Shown here piece after piece: positions 1-11,674 of a stretch of 64,000 nt of DNA. The DNA comes from Balamuthia mandrillaris (lineage: Eukaryota > Discosea > Longamoebia > Balamuthiidae): positions 199,501 through 263,500 of the forward strand of contig JAVKOQ010000003.1 of the NCBI GenBank assembly GCA_031835245.1, given 5' to 3'. The notes under the pieces were generated by a model. That model did not search any database and was not told where the DNA came from. It saw only the letters and a program-made list of their open reading frames with translations. The first letter of the stretch is position 1. Each line of letters opens with the position of its first letter. A program made the translations under genes and the position numbers.

Positions 1-145
1 CGTTACCCCAAGATAGGATACGGTCCCGCCAGTAGTCCGATTTTATGAAGCGCTTCAACAACAAAGGGAGCAGCGAGAAGAGCGCAGTGACCACCAAGAG
101 GCAGAACAGAGACCCCACCACGAAGAGTATGTGCTTCGTTTCCAT
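1..145 (-). CDS. N-terminus of an unidentified membrane protein (partial)
   Basis: Forty-eight codons are visible before the window edge, starting from an ATG at 145. The peptide begins METKHILFVVGSLFCLLVV and continues with more Leu/Val/Phe. This is a typical signal anchor or first transmembrane helix, followed by a short basic segment (LKRFIKSDYWRDR). No family can be named from so little. The start is supported by the charged-then-hydrophobic pattern and by the pyrimidine- and A-rich non-coding sequence just upstream. The rest of the gene lies to the left of the window. It is divergent from ZC3H15, with about 370 bp between the two start codons. Confidence 0.5.
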   Translation of the reverse strand, partial: METKHILFVVGSLFCLLVVTALFSLLPLLLKRFIKSDYWRDRILSWGN

Positions 146-516
146 TTTCTTTCTTTCTTTTTTTTTTCGAATCAGTCAATAAAAACTAATAGGTTGGCCA
201 ACAGTAGTTATATACGAGGGATTCAGCTGTTATTCGAGGGTTCGTAGGTTACGTAAGTTGTCGAATATAATAGGTTGCTAATTCTTCATAATATACGCGG
301 AGGAAATTTTCCGAGTCGAGGGTTACGACCTTAAACGAAAAGAGCAGAAAAGGAGCCCATGTCGACAAAATTGAGAAAAATAAAAGAAACACAAAAAATA
401 GTGCAAGATTTTGTGTTGCAAGTTGTTTGTTTGTGGATTGGGAGGCGCGCTGCTCATTGCTGTAGGTTGGATTGGTTGTTCTGCCGAATAGGGAGAGGAA
501 AAAAAAAATATCAAAG
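146..516. other. Divergent spacer between the partial membrane gene and ZC3H15
   Basis: No coding signal was seen here. The spacer is A/T-rich and carries one perfect TGTCGACA palindrome at 360-367, about 150 bp upstream of the ZC3H15 ATG. Open frames overlapping this stretch have low-complexity Phe/Leu or Lys/Arg composition and are not believable genes. Confidence 0.5.
360..367. promoter_or_regulatory. TGTCGACA palindrome in promoter spacer
   Basis: Perfect 8-bp palindrome 157 bp upstream of the ZC3H15 start. It is one of at least eight perfect copies in the window that fall in intergenic promoter spacers. A role as a protein binding site is inferred from this recurrence only. Confidence 0.35.
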
Positions 517-2156
517 ATGCCGCCAAAGAAAAGCGCAGGAGGAAAGGCCCAGCAAAAGAAGCAGGAGAAAATCATCGAGGACAAGACCTTTGGTATGAAG
601 AACAAGAACAAAAGCAAGAAAGTGCAAAAGTTCATCACCCAAATAAAAACTCAACAAACCAACCAAAGGAAGGTTTGTGTTCATTTTATTTACTTCTCCC
701 TTTTTCCCTCTTGCTTTTTATAATTTTGGACTCATTTCCCCCTCTCGAATCAACTAAAGGGTCCTCCAACGGAACCTGGCAAGGTACTCACCACACACTC
801 TCTCTTTCTTTTGCTCTCTCTTTCTTGTTCTCCTCTCTCTCTCTTTCCGCTCTTTCCCCCCCCCTCCCTCTTTGTCTTGCTGCCTTTCTTCCCCACTTGT
901 CGTTTGCTAACACGCTACTTTGTGAACAGACAAAGAAGCAGATTAAGCTCGAGAGAGATGCTGAGTTTAATCAGCTGTTTAAGCCCGTTGCTCAAAAGAA
1001 AGGTTCTCTCTCGTTTTCTGAACGAGGATGTCGCTTCGGCTAACACACACTCTCCCCTCTGCTCCGTTGGCGTGTTCAAATACAAACAGTGAGCGCAGGG
1101 GCTGACCCAAAGTCAGTGCTTTGTCAGTACTTCAAAATGGGAACGTGCACGAAAGGAGCTCGCTGCAAGTTCTCACATGATATCGCGGTGGAGCGCAAGT
1201 CTGAGAAGATCGACATTTACACCGATCGACGGGACCTCTCTGGTCAAGAAAACATGGACGGTTTGTGCTCTTAACCTCTCTGTCACTTTGTATATTTCTT
1301 ACCCTTTATGCATTTTACAGAGACAATGGACGATTGGGACGAAGGCAAGCTGCGTACTGTGGTGGAACGCAAGGCTGGCAAAAACCCTCCTACCACCACC
1401 GATATTGTTCGTCCTCTCTCTCCCTCTCTCTCTCAAGACTATTTTCTCATCGTGTGAAAACAACAGGTATGTAAGTACTTTTTGGATGCCATCGAGAGTA
1501 GGAAATACGGATGGTTCTGGGAATGTCCCAATGGAAAGGACTGCAAGTATCGGCATGCCCTCCCTCCTGGCTTCGTCTTTGAGCCTAAGAAAAAAAAGAA
1601 TGTGGAGGAAGACGAAGAAAACAAAGTTGCTTTGGAAGATCAATTAGAAGAGGAGGTTCGTTGTCCTGTCTTTTTGTTTCTCATTCTTTTGTTCAGGGCA
1701 CTAAGCGATTTAAAACAACAAAAACAGAGACGAGGATTGACAGGAGGTACACCACTTACTTTGGAGTTGTTCTTGCAATGGAAGGAAAAGAAAGCTATGG
1801 AGCGGGAGGACCTCGTGGAGAAACGCAAACAGGACATCAAGGCAGGCAAAATCCTGAGAAGCGGTCGCGAGTTCTTCGTAGAGAATCCCGAATTGGCTGG
1901 CGTTGGCGACGACGACGATGCTTGGGATACTTCCACTTTTGCCAACGAGAATGAAGAAGAAAATGGGGAACAAGTTTCTGCTTCAGCTGCGACAACGACG
2001 AAAGAAAACGGAGAAGAAGAGAAAGGCAAACAGAAGGAGGGAGAGGAGAAAGGAGAAGAGGGTGCAAACGTGGAGGTGGACGCTTCCGTATTTCTTGCTG
2101 AGGAAGTGGATGACTTGGGAATCAGCGATGAGGAGGAAGAAGGCGAAGATAACTAA
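517..2156 (+). CDS. ZC3H15: ZC3H15 / DFRP1 (Tma46) CCCH zinc-finger protein
   Basis: This is the partner that stabilises the translational GTPase DRG1; the family associates with ribosomes. The N-terminus [20 protein letters not shown] is diagnostic. Two CCCH fingers follow: C-x7-C-x5-C-x3-H (around [13 protein letters not shown]) and C-x17-C-x5-C-x3-H (around [13 protein letters not shown]). After them come the conserved segment [15 protein letters not shown], the [13 protein letters not shown] block and an acidic C-terminus. There are about six exons: 517-672, a 24-nt exon at 760-783, and others ending at a TAA at 2154. One boundary is odd. At 1656-1696 there is a pyrimidine-rich stretch with GT and AG borders, but removing it exactly shifts the frame. 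Reading through keeps the frame and adds 13 hydrophobic residues. Identity is secure; that junction is not. Confidence 0.88.
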
Positions 2157-2681
2157 CGACAGGTGTAAGTGACTTTCCCACCTGGATCCAGGCTGATGAC
2201 ACTCTAAAAACTATAGCACCAAAGTCAAACTAATGCATGTTAGTTTGCATCTGCTTTGTCTATTTGTGATTTCAAAAAGCAAGTCCGCATGTGTTGGTGG
2301 GGCCACAAAAGGGTGCGGGCAACGGGAAGAACACCACCCAGAACTTGTTGGATGGGGTTACCGAATGCTTCCCCCCTTTTTTTCAGGATAAAAAGGAAGC
2401 GGAATGGCGGAGTCGAACCGAAGGGTCCCCCCGATTTGTCAATGAATGAAGAGCAGGCGGCCATTGGTGCGTGCGGCCCTCACCGAAAAGTTCATTGCCT
2501 GGCTGCACGGATAGCCCCTCAGCAGTTTCATGAACGACGCTTAATTTTTCCCCACCACCACCCCATTTCTCTCTCCCCAAAGAAAAAGCGAAAAGAAAGA
2601 AAGATTAGATTTTCCACACTCTCTTTCAGTAGTGGTGGTGAAGTAGTAGTGAGAAATAGTTAGTAGTATTTGTACGAAGAA
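2157..2681. other. Spacer between ZC3H15 and WASP
   Basis: About 520 bp between two genes on the same strand, presumably holding the ZC3H15 3' UTR and the WASP promoter. It has mixed composition rather than low complexity, and no credible open frame. On the minus strand there is a perfect B-box-like 11-mer at 2409-2419, but no tRNA can be folded around it. Confidence 0.4.
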
Positions 2682-4103
2682 ATGGGAGCCAACAATTTAT
2701 CGTTGGAAGAACAAGGACAAGTCAAAAGCGTAGTGGGGGGTCATGTGCAGGCTACCGCCGTGGCCCGACTCTACCAGGCCCAAGGCACCAGCTGGGGCTA
2801 CAACGGACAATGGGGAGCTTTGGCCTTTGTGGAGGATCAGGGCCGCCACCTGTTTCGCTTGGTGGCCATGGCTGGGGGCTACCCCTCCCAGGTCATATGG
2901 GAGCAAGCGGTATGGGAGGGGCTGGAGTACTGCTCCCCAGCCCCTTTCTTCCACACCTTTGAAGGAGAGCACTGCGTCTACGGCCTGTCCTTCGCGGACG
3001 AGGCTGACGCCGACAATTTCTTACGCCAGGTCTCTTCCTGCCCCGTCGTGAACGCCAGTGGCAGCAAGGCAGCCCCTGCCATGGTAAGCCCCAGAGGACC
3101 TGGGCCTGCCCTTTCTACCCACAGTGTGCCTTCCGTGCCCACTCGTCCCAAGAATGTTGCCCCTTCGTTGATGACGACTGCCTCTTCCCCTTCATTGCCC
3201 GTTGGGGGAGGTGCACCCCCCACCCCTTCCTATGATGCAGCACTGCCACCGACGCCCGCTCTGCAAGTCTCAAGCGTTCCTACTCCTGCGCCTATGTCTG
3301 CCCCCTCCAGTGGCAGCAAAGTGATTGGCGGCGGTGGAGGCAGCCTCATCGTTAGCAAGCGTGACAATAAGAAGAAGAAAAAGGGTTCTGTGATCAGGGG
3401 AAGGAAGGGCGGTTGGTTCGGCAAGATCAAAGACAACCTCGGAATTGGCAGCAGCAGCAGTTCTGACATTCAGCTGGGTGGACCCACCGGCTTCAGGCAC
3501 GAGAGTCACATCGGTTGGGACGCTGAGAATGGCTTTGAGATCCGCAACATTCCTCCCGAGTGGAGAAAATTGTTCCAGGCGGCTGGCGTGAAGAAGAGCG
3601 ATCTGAGGGATCAAGCCACCGCCAAATTCATCTTTGAGACTGTGGCGGAGGCTACCGCCCAGTTTAACCCTGATGCGCCAGGCTCTGGCGGAGGAGGTTT
3701 TGGAGGACCTCCTCCCCCAGCGCCTCCTGGCCCTTCATTTGGTGGAGGTGAGGTAGGAGGTGGTGCCCCTCCTCCTCCATCTGCGCCGATGGCTCCACCT
3801 CCCCCATCGGCACCGATGGCCCCAACTCCTCCCCCTCCTTCCCTGCCCGGAGGACCTCCCCCTCCTGCCGCTCCTTCCTTTGGAGGTGGCGGCGGTAGCG
3901 GGGGCGGAAGCCTCCTGGCTGGCCTGCAGAACGCGCAGCTGAAGAGCGCGGAGGCGAGAGTGTTGCCCAATTTGGCGGAACTGGATGAACAGCAGGGCGC
4001 TTCCATCGCCGACACCCTGGCCCGTGCTATGGCCCAGAGAAGAATCGACATTGCCGAGCAGTCGGATGAGGAGTTCGACTCGGACGATGAGTGGAGCGAC
4101 TAA
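2682..4103 (+). CDS. WAS: WASP-family Arp2/3 activator (WH1-CRIB-polyPro-WH2-CA)
   Basis: A nucleation-promoting factor that relays Cdc42/Rac signals to the Arp2/3 complex for branched actin assembly. The protein is 473 residues in a single exon. The WH1 domain is at about 1-120 (residues AVARLYQAQGTSWGY and FADEADADNFLRQV). A Ser/Pro linker follows, then a basic patch at 226-251. The CRIB motif is at 261-285 (GGPTGFRHESHIGWDAENGF). A proline-rich tract with PPPP blocks spans 340-400. A WH2-like segment is near 410-425, a central amphipathic helix at about 440-456, and the acidic tail ends DDEWSD with the Arp2/3-binding tryptophan. The ATG at 2682 is the first in frame. The gene lacks introns, unlike most neighbours, and the stop lies only 111 bp from the convergent TBC gene. 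Arp3, a direct partner, is also in the window. Confidence 0.93.
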   Translation: MGANNLSLEEQGQVKSVVGGHVQATAVARLYQAQGTSWGYNGQWGALAFVEDQGRHLFRLVAMAGGYPSQVIWEQAVWEGLEYCSPAPFFHTFEGEHCVYGLSFADEADADNFLRQVSSCPVVNASGSKAAPAMVSPRGPGPALSTHSVPSVPTRPKNVAPSLMTTASSPSLPVGGGAPPTPSYDAALPPTPALQVSSVPTPAPMSAPSSGSKVIGGGGGSLIVSKRDNKKKKKGSVIRGRKGGWFGKIKDNLGIGSSSSSDIQLGGPTGFRHESHIGWDAENGFEIRNIPPEWRKLFQAAGVKKSDLRDQATAKFIFETVAEATAQFNPDAPGSGGGGFGGPPPPAPPGPSFGGGEVGGGAPPPPSAPMAPPPPSAPMAPTPPPPSLPGGPPPPAAPSFGGGGGSGGGSLLAGLQNAQLKSAEARVLPNLAELDEQQGASIADTLARAMAQRRIDIAEQSDEEFDSDDEWSD

Positions 4104-4214
4104 GTCTTGCTCAAGACAAACCTGTTTTCCGCCATTTCTGTTTTGACTTTAAAAAAAACCATGGCAAACCAGGACCCTTTCTTTTTCATCTCTCTTTTAT
4201 TCCTTTTAGTTGGG

Positions 4215-6068
4215 TCAATCGGCAGCTTGCGTGGAAGAAGGAACAAAGCTACCGTCTTCGTGTTGTTGTTGAGGGGGCATTTTGTTGGGCCAAGGTGGCG
4301 AGGCTGTTGTCGGGGGGGATTGTTGGTGCGTGGAGGTGGGGCTGCCACAGACCTTCGGATCCACGAGGGGAGGTTCGGAGCCGCTCCTCTTCTTCAACAA
4401 TTCCTGAGAGGGAGAGATGGTGGTCGGCACGGTGGACGATTTGGAAGTGGCCTTGTTGTAGCCGCTTGCCATGTAGTTGCCCGTCTTCTTCACCGCCTTT
4501 TTCAGGTTTTGCACTTTGGTCTTCATGTTGTTGCCCTTTCCTTGTTGTTGTGCTCCTCCAGCGGCCCTGTAAGCAACGTTTGTTGTTGGCTCTGAATCAG
4601 ACTCGCTGCTTGCTCCTCCATCTGTATTCTCTCGCTCCGGGTTAAATCGTTGTTGTAAAGATGCTAAGTCATCAAGGGCTACTTGCTTATTATCACGGCT
4701 GGTCGCAGCTGCTCCTCCGCCTCCTTCCCGCCGCCTTTCTTTCTTGGCCCGAGAATGTTGTGGTTCTTCCTCGCTGCCACTGTAGCTATCGCTACTATGA
4801 GGGACGATAGGTGAAGATTGTCTGCTGGTGCTGTTTGTGGTGGTGAAGTTGTGGCTATTGTAGGTGGCAGAAGAGGATGAAGGGGAGGGCGAGACGGTGG
4901 CATTAGAGGAGGCTAAAGAGAAAGAAAGGGCTTCGGCAGCTACAGCAGCAGCAGCGAGACTACTATAGGGAGCATCAGCAGCACTGGCGGTGCGTTCCCC
5001 GCGAGGAGAGCGATAGGGAGGAATACGCCCTGCTCCTCCTGTTGAGGAGAAGTGCTGTTGGGCAAGACCACCCGAGCTGGCACTGATCTTCTTTCTGGGT
5101 TTGAAGATACTCCGCTTCTTCTTTTTCTCCTTCTCTTTCTCCTCTCCGTCGCTCCAGCTATGGTGAGAAAGCTCTGAAGCGACGCTACCGGGCGAATGGG
5201 AGTATCCCATTTCTCCGCTGGTACCACTATTGTTGCTCATACCTATCATTGATCCTCCGTAATGATGGTGGTGATGGTGGTGATGATTATTGTTGGCCAT
5301 CAGATTAACGTTGAAGGAATGGAGGATCTTGGGTACTTTGACAACATGTTCCACTTCTCCTTTCTCGTTGATAATTCTAGATTGGTCGTCCTCATCCAAG
5401 CTCCGATCTTTGATGATGATTTCCCACTTCCATGCCCCATCCTCTTCATCATCAAGCCCCGCTCCTCCTTGCGTCCCTCCTGCCTTATTTGGTTTACCTC
5501 TCTGATGTACACCATCCTCGTTTCCTGTTGCCCCTCCTGTTCCCATTGGTCCCAATTCTTCACTTTCGTTTTTTCCTGTTTGAGAGGACTGACGACTTGA
5601 TGTCGCCCCCAATTCGCTATCTTTGACTAACTCTGCTGCGCTGTGAACGAGCGGTGTCAGCGTTTGCATGTCAAACAGCTGGTCTCCGATGGTCAGCCAC
5701 TGTTCTGCTTCCTTTAGTTCCCGCACAACCTTAAACCGAAACTGTACAAAATTCATTCGGCCAGTTGTCTTCTCGTCCAACAATGGCCGCACCTTTTGGA
5801 GAGAAAGGAAACAGTTTAGTAATTACCTTCATAATAACAGGAAAAAAAAATAAGAAGAACTGAACCTTCTTCCACATGTTCTCCACCTCTGCTCTGACTT
5901 GTGAGTCCACATCCCAAGTCAATGTCGCCAGAGAGCGAACAAGCCATTTGTAGTGAACCAATGCACATGAGAAAATCTCTCGTGTATCAAGGAAGCCATC
6001 CTTATCCATATCAAAGCAGTCAAAGCATACTATTCAAGTCCCTTACCAGTTAAAGAGAGGGATAACGA

Positions 6069-6118
<50 letters not shown>

Positions 6119-8504
6119 GAGGGAGAGAGAGAAGAGAGAGGAAAGAGAGAAGAGAGAAGAGAGAGAGAACCTCGAAGCTTTGCCAAAGGAATGCCGCTGA
6201 AAATGAGGCTGAGGCCAGCGATGATGTCAAAGTAATTAACCAAATTCTTGCTTTTGGGATCAAACACCTTCCACAAAAGCTGAACGTGCTTGTCGTCTAG
6301 CTTGCTGTCCACATCCCACATGGCATAGAGGAACGTGGAGTAGTCCAATTTCCGCCCTGATACAGGAGGATGCGGCGATTTAGAGGCGTGCTTCATGCGC
6401 GTTAGCAAATGATCAGCCAACTGTCGAAGCGCTTTCTCTCCATAACCCTCAAAGAGGTTCCGTAGCATGCCAAAACTGGACAAGTGTTGCTTATCCTGGA
6501 TGGCACGTTGCGCATCAAACCGTCGTTGCGTTAGTTTTTCTTCCTTGAATGAGCCCAAGTCACTGGAGAACGCCAGCTGGTTAACATCAGAGAGAGAAAG
6601 AGAAAAATAAAGTCAGAAACAACACGGGTAGGTTAAACCTTCACAATGCAAAATAAAAACAAAACAAACCTTGATGAGACTATCAGCGTCGTATAGATAA
6701 CGAGGCAACTCGCTTAAGAGGGCGGTCGCTTCTTCGGCAGTTTTCGTGGCTAGCAATTGGTTCTGGTGCATTTTGAGAATGGCCAACCCTATCCTTTGTA
6801 ATACTGTACATCCTTCACAAAAAAAAGCATCAAAGACCCGAAGCGTTGTCTATGATGTGAAACTCCAAGTTAGCCAAATGACTCAGAGAAGAAGATTAAG
6901 GGGTGAAAAGAAATACTTCTGTTGGTAGCCAGTTTATGTATAAGGAGAGAAACCACTTCATCGTGATTGTGTTCAAGTTAACTTTCTTTTGTTTAAAGTG
7001 ATTATGAAGGGCTGGTAGCTTCTTTTCTACCAGTTGAAGAAATACAAGTTGATCCGCCTTTTATAAAATTATTAGAAATAAGATATAAAAATAACAAACA
7101 ACAAGCAACAACAACAAACATAAGCAAAAGAAGAGCAAAATGCAAACCTGAATGCCCTGCATTACAGGAGAGTAATATTCGGGCACAAGATCCTCCACAA
7201 TTGTACAGAGCAGCCAAAAGGCTGATTCCTCATCCATAAATAGAAGCAGGAATGCAACGATAAAGTTCATCGACTGGCAGTAACCCACAGAAGAGTTCTT
7301 CCATGCATATGCCCTCAAAACTCTCTTCAATGGCAGCATGCCTTCATGATTTGCATATACATTGTGTTGCGGAAACGTCTTGGGCAGATCCTTTAAAACA
7401 TAAACAAGAACGCAAATGAACAAACGAACAAAAATGAACAAACGAACAAAAATGAAACTGTGTGAGAGAGAGAGAGAGAGGTACGACACCTTTTTAATTT
7501 GCTCGATGTAAGGAGACACCTCATTCTTGTGAAGCTCTAACAGCTTCCAATAGATGCCTTCGTTCTCCCTCTGTTTTTCTTTGGCTCCTGAGCAACAAAG
7601 CCAGATCTCAGCGCGATGGCTGAGAGGCAAGCCCTTACGGGCCAAAGGCTTCAGCTCCTTCCCTGCCTTCATGTTCTGCCATTTACGTTTGCTGAAGGAA
7701 CCAAACGCGTTGCTCCCTTTGGGCTTTGTTCGGCTGTACTCGTTGTAACTCTGTATGTCTGACTCAGAGAGAGCGAATCCCAGCCTGTCTTTTCGAATCA
7801 AGTCCACAAACGATTCTTTCTTTGCTTCTTCCAATCTGTGCAATGGTTTCATTGTAAGGATAAAATGTCGATAAAGTAAAGAAGATCAGAGGAGAAAGCG
7901 TACTGGTGCTCTTCGTTGGAGGTGATGAATGATAAATATTTAACACAAAAGCTCAGTTCCACAAGCTTGAAGTTGGGCAACACGTCCAGCTTCAAGGTAA
8001 AGTTGGTCTGCTCAAACCCGTTGAGGGAAGGCAGTGCTATGCAGTCATGCCTGGTGATCTTGTCTCCTTCCACGTTGTTCGTGGAGTGAAGAGCCACCAC
8101 AAACTCGTTGGCCCTTGGCTCCACCAGCAGGTTGATCGTTTCGTTCCACGCCACGTCCACCACCATGGGTGTCCGGTGGTCAGCGCCGGCGCTGAGGCGG
8201 CGGTCGCCCAACCGACTGAACGCCTTTTGCGAGCCGCATGTAAACGAACAGTAGATGTTGTGCCTTGACTCTGCAGAAGGAAAAAAAGAAAAGAAAAGGG
8301 AAGATGAAGAGAAGATCAAGAGAGAGAGGAGAGTGAGTGAGAGAAGAAGGAAGTCAACAACTTGAAGGTAAAGTAACAAAACAAAACAAAGAACAAACCT
8401 GGCACGTTCTTTGCTTCAAGGAGCTTGAGGGTAAGAATACCAAGAGGAGTTGCCCCCACCTCCATCCCGTCTTCCCTGTCCTTCTTCTTCTTTTGTCTTC
8501 GCAT
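4215..8504 (-). CDS. C2-TBC-EF-hand RabGAP-like protein, TBC1D8/9-related
   Basis: Nine exons total 3531 nt (1176 codons): 8399-8504, 7904-8270, 7490-7835, 7148-7390, 6917-7057, 6670-6849, 6171-6576, 5866-6029 and 4215-5792. All joins keep frame. A C2-like domain opens the protein (GILTLKLLEAKNVP). The TBC domain follows, with GYCQSMNF carrying the catalytic Gln motif, then TITMKWFLSLYINWLPTE and LRVFDAFFCEG. After it comes an EF-hand segment (CFDMDKDGFLDTREI), and then a long low-complexity tail with a His run. TBC proteins accelerate GTP hydrolysis by Rabs using an IxxDxxR arginine and a YxQ glutamine. Here the first motif reads IKKDLPK, so lysine replaces the arginine finger. TBC-EF-hand order matches TBC1D8/9, but with C2 in place of GRAM domains. 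Several introns carry long CT tracts. Confidence 0.85.
6073..6170 (-). repeat. (CT)n tract next to a 5' splice site, TBC gene intron
   Basis: About 100 nt of near-pure CT on the sense strand (GA on the plus strand). It begins within two bases of the GT donor at 6170 and fills most of a 141-nt intron. Confidence 0.85.
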
Positions 8505-9624
8505 TTTTTATACACTGCTGCGCTCTTGGTTGTTGTAGGACTTGCCGTCCCCCTCCCTCTTCTTCTTTCTTCTTTTTGCCTCTTGCTCCTCTCTCTCTCT
8601 GTTGTCTTTCTTGTCGTTGAAAAAATAAAATAAAATAAGATAAAAACAATCAAATCAAATACAAACAAATCAACAAAAAATCTCTGGAAAAAAAAAGATA
8701 ACAAAAATAAAATCAACGAAAAGAAGAAATCAAATCGTGGATAAAAAAATAAAATCAAATCAGGTGGCCCACCGCTACCAATTCACTACGTTCTGCCCCT
8801 CCAAAAAGAAATATTTTTTAAAAAAAGCTACCACCACAAACTTATTTCAGATTCGCCCTCGATCGTTACGAAGGGCAAAGTCCACCCCCTCCTTTTCTTA
8901 AAAAAAAAAATGGGTGGCCCGGCCAGAAGGATGAAGGAAAAAGCCTTCCTTCTCCTTCGTTCTCTCTCCTTCTCTCTCTCTTTTGTTTTTTTGCTATTTT
9001 GGTTGTTGTTGGCCAAATATATTGTATGTTTAGCAATTATTATCCGAAAATATCGTACTTTAATTGACTTATCGACCATAATTGGTTTAGATCGGTGTAA
9101 GGCTGCACTTCCTGTGCACATTTTCTGGTCTCACAGGATTTTTGTTCCCGGAAGGGAATCGAAAATTTCGCGTTGCGAATCATCCGCGGGTCTATCTTGT
9201 CCAAGAGCACTGTCACCAGAACAGCTGGACATGATTTGCCGGAAAATTCGTCCGTTGCCAAGGCGCTGCTGCTTCGCCTTGGCGCCAAAAATAAAAAAAA
9301 ACCTCTCTCCGTCCTATTTTATTCGGAAGGATAGACAAAGATAGGGGACAGAGAGCCAAGTTGCTTCCAACAAAGAACCTCACTTGGTCCCTCTCACCCC
9401 CCGCGCTTCCAGTGTTATTTTTTTTGTTGGTGATTTTCATCGCTACACCTTTCAATCCACTACCCCTCCCTTTTTTTTTGATAAACCAAGGTACGAAAAG
9501 AGTTATCAAAAACAATTTTTTCATCGCTTTTTCTTGAGGCTGGCTGATTGATGACCTCTCTCCTCCTTTTTTTTTCTCTCCGTAGTAGGGTTTTTTTTTT
9601 TGCAAACAGAAAAAAATAATAAAC
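8505..9624. other. Divergent spacer between TBC gene and UBE2E
   Basis: About 1.1 kb separating two divergent start codons. It contains A-rich stretches, a pyrimidine-rich zone around 8950-9000 and a perfect 8-bp inverted repeat at 9258-9282. A 144-codon plus frame at 8910-9344 has no recognisable domain. Its hydrophobic part comes from the pyrimidine-rich zone, so it is not called a gene. Confidence 0.4.
9258..9282. repeat. Perfect inverted repeat (hairpin)
   Basis: CCAAGGCG at 9258-9265 and CGCCTTGG at 9275-9282 flank a 9-nt loop, CTGCTGCTT. The site is about 350 bp upstream of the UBE2E ATG. Function unknown. Confidence 0.5.
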
Positions 9625-10492
<868 letters not shown>

Positions 10493-10776
10493 TCATTCTC
10501 CTCACAACAAAATAAACAAAGATTTCAACAAGGTTCAACTCTCGTTCTCTCTCCGTCCCTCCCTTTCTCTCCTCTTGTGAAAAATGCTTTCTGTTTTTTC
10601 CAAATCAATCATAGTATATTGTTTACATGTTAAACAAAGCTACATTATCACTTATTTATGATGAGAGACGTCTCTCTATGCTCGCCGAAGGAACTCTTCC
10701 CCTCAACACAGCCATAATACTAACAGAAAAAGAGAAAAGCTACTCCCTCTCTTCTTCCTTTCTCAGAGTATGCACC

Positions 10777-11674
10777 TTAGATACTGTTGCGAGCACTGCG
10801 AGGGATGCCCTCCTCCTCTTCACCTTCATTGTTGAGTATCTTGCGGATGCTGCACTCCCATCTTATCCTTCGCTCTTCGCTGGAGGCTTGCAGCCGTTTC
10901 TTTTTGCACAGGCGAAAGTAACGAAGCCCGCACGCATTGCACAAGCTTTTTTTTTTGGGAAACCAACACACTTAAGTCAACACTTGGAAGAGCAGGCAGA
11001 AGAGAAGAAATGGATGAAGAGCAATACCTTCGAGGACCAAGAGGGCCACGCCTCCACTCCGGGGTGTGGAAAGTGCCGCACTCGGTGCATGACTTGGAGA
11101 AAGGAGAGGAGCCCAGAGAGGCAGAACGGGTTGGAGAAGGAGAAGTACGCAGAGGGGGAGAAGCAGAAGAAGAACGTCCAGGGGTAGAGGGAGCGGAAGC
11201 AGAAGAGGAGGACGACGATTGAGAGAGGAAGAATGGTTTATCGTGGAACGTCCTTGCGTTGGTGGTCTTCATGTGGTACCTCGGCGAGGCGCTGGCGCTC
11301 TCCTCCTCTGACCCGGTGGGGGAAGAAGGAATGGACGTGTTCCTGTGGCCAGGCTTTGCATCCGAGCTCCACGTCCTCGCTACTGACTTAATGTTCAAGG
11401 AGGAGGCTGGGCGTGCTGGCCTTTCCATCTGCACCCTTTTTAAGGCACAGAGCAAGCTCTCGGCCTGTGGGGTGAGTTTATCCGTGGGTCTGCACGTCAG
11501 CCTGACAGCTGAGCCACTGCTCTGCTGGGCAGTGGTGCTCAACGAAACCAAGCATGCCAGCGCTGTCTCCTTGCCTCCTCCTGGCCCCGACTCGGCCGCC
11601 ACCGCTGCAGCAGAGGAGGTGGCGACAGGCGGAGGCACTGCCACCATCTCCTCGGCCACGTTCTGTTCGTGCAT
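10777..11674 (-). CDS. GATA-type zinc-finger protein
   Basis: A probable DNA-binding transcription factor. Exon 1 encodes a Ser/Pro/Ala-rich region of about 220 residues followed by the first half of the finger, CTECGTFHTPEWRRGPLGPR. Exon 2 supplies the second half, LCNACGLRY. Joined, they give a C-x2-C-x18-C-x2-C GATA finger, with the codon split by an intron between 10947 and 11030. A short Lys/Arg-rich segment and an acidic tail follow, ending in a TAA at 10777. The ATG at 11674 is the first good start in this frame. A further upstream coding or 5' UTR exon cannot be excluded, because the 2 kb beyond it is pyrimidine-rich on the sense strand, like introns here. Confidence 0.82.

Noticed and set aside
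2409-2419. Minus-strand GGTTCGACTCC, a perfect tRNA T-arm/B-box core
   Set aside because: Flanking bases give only three of five T-stem pairs, and no matching acceptor or D arm lies within 60-90 nt.
8910-9344. A 144-codon plus-strand frame between TBC and UBE2E
   Set aside because: The hydrophobic part derives from CT/TTG-rich DNA and the rest has no recognisable motif; it sits in a divergent promoter.
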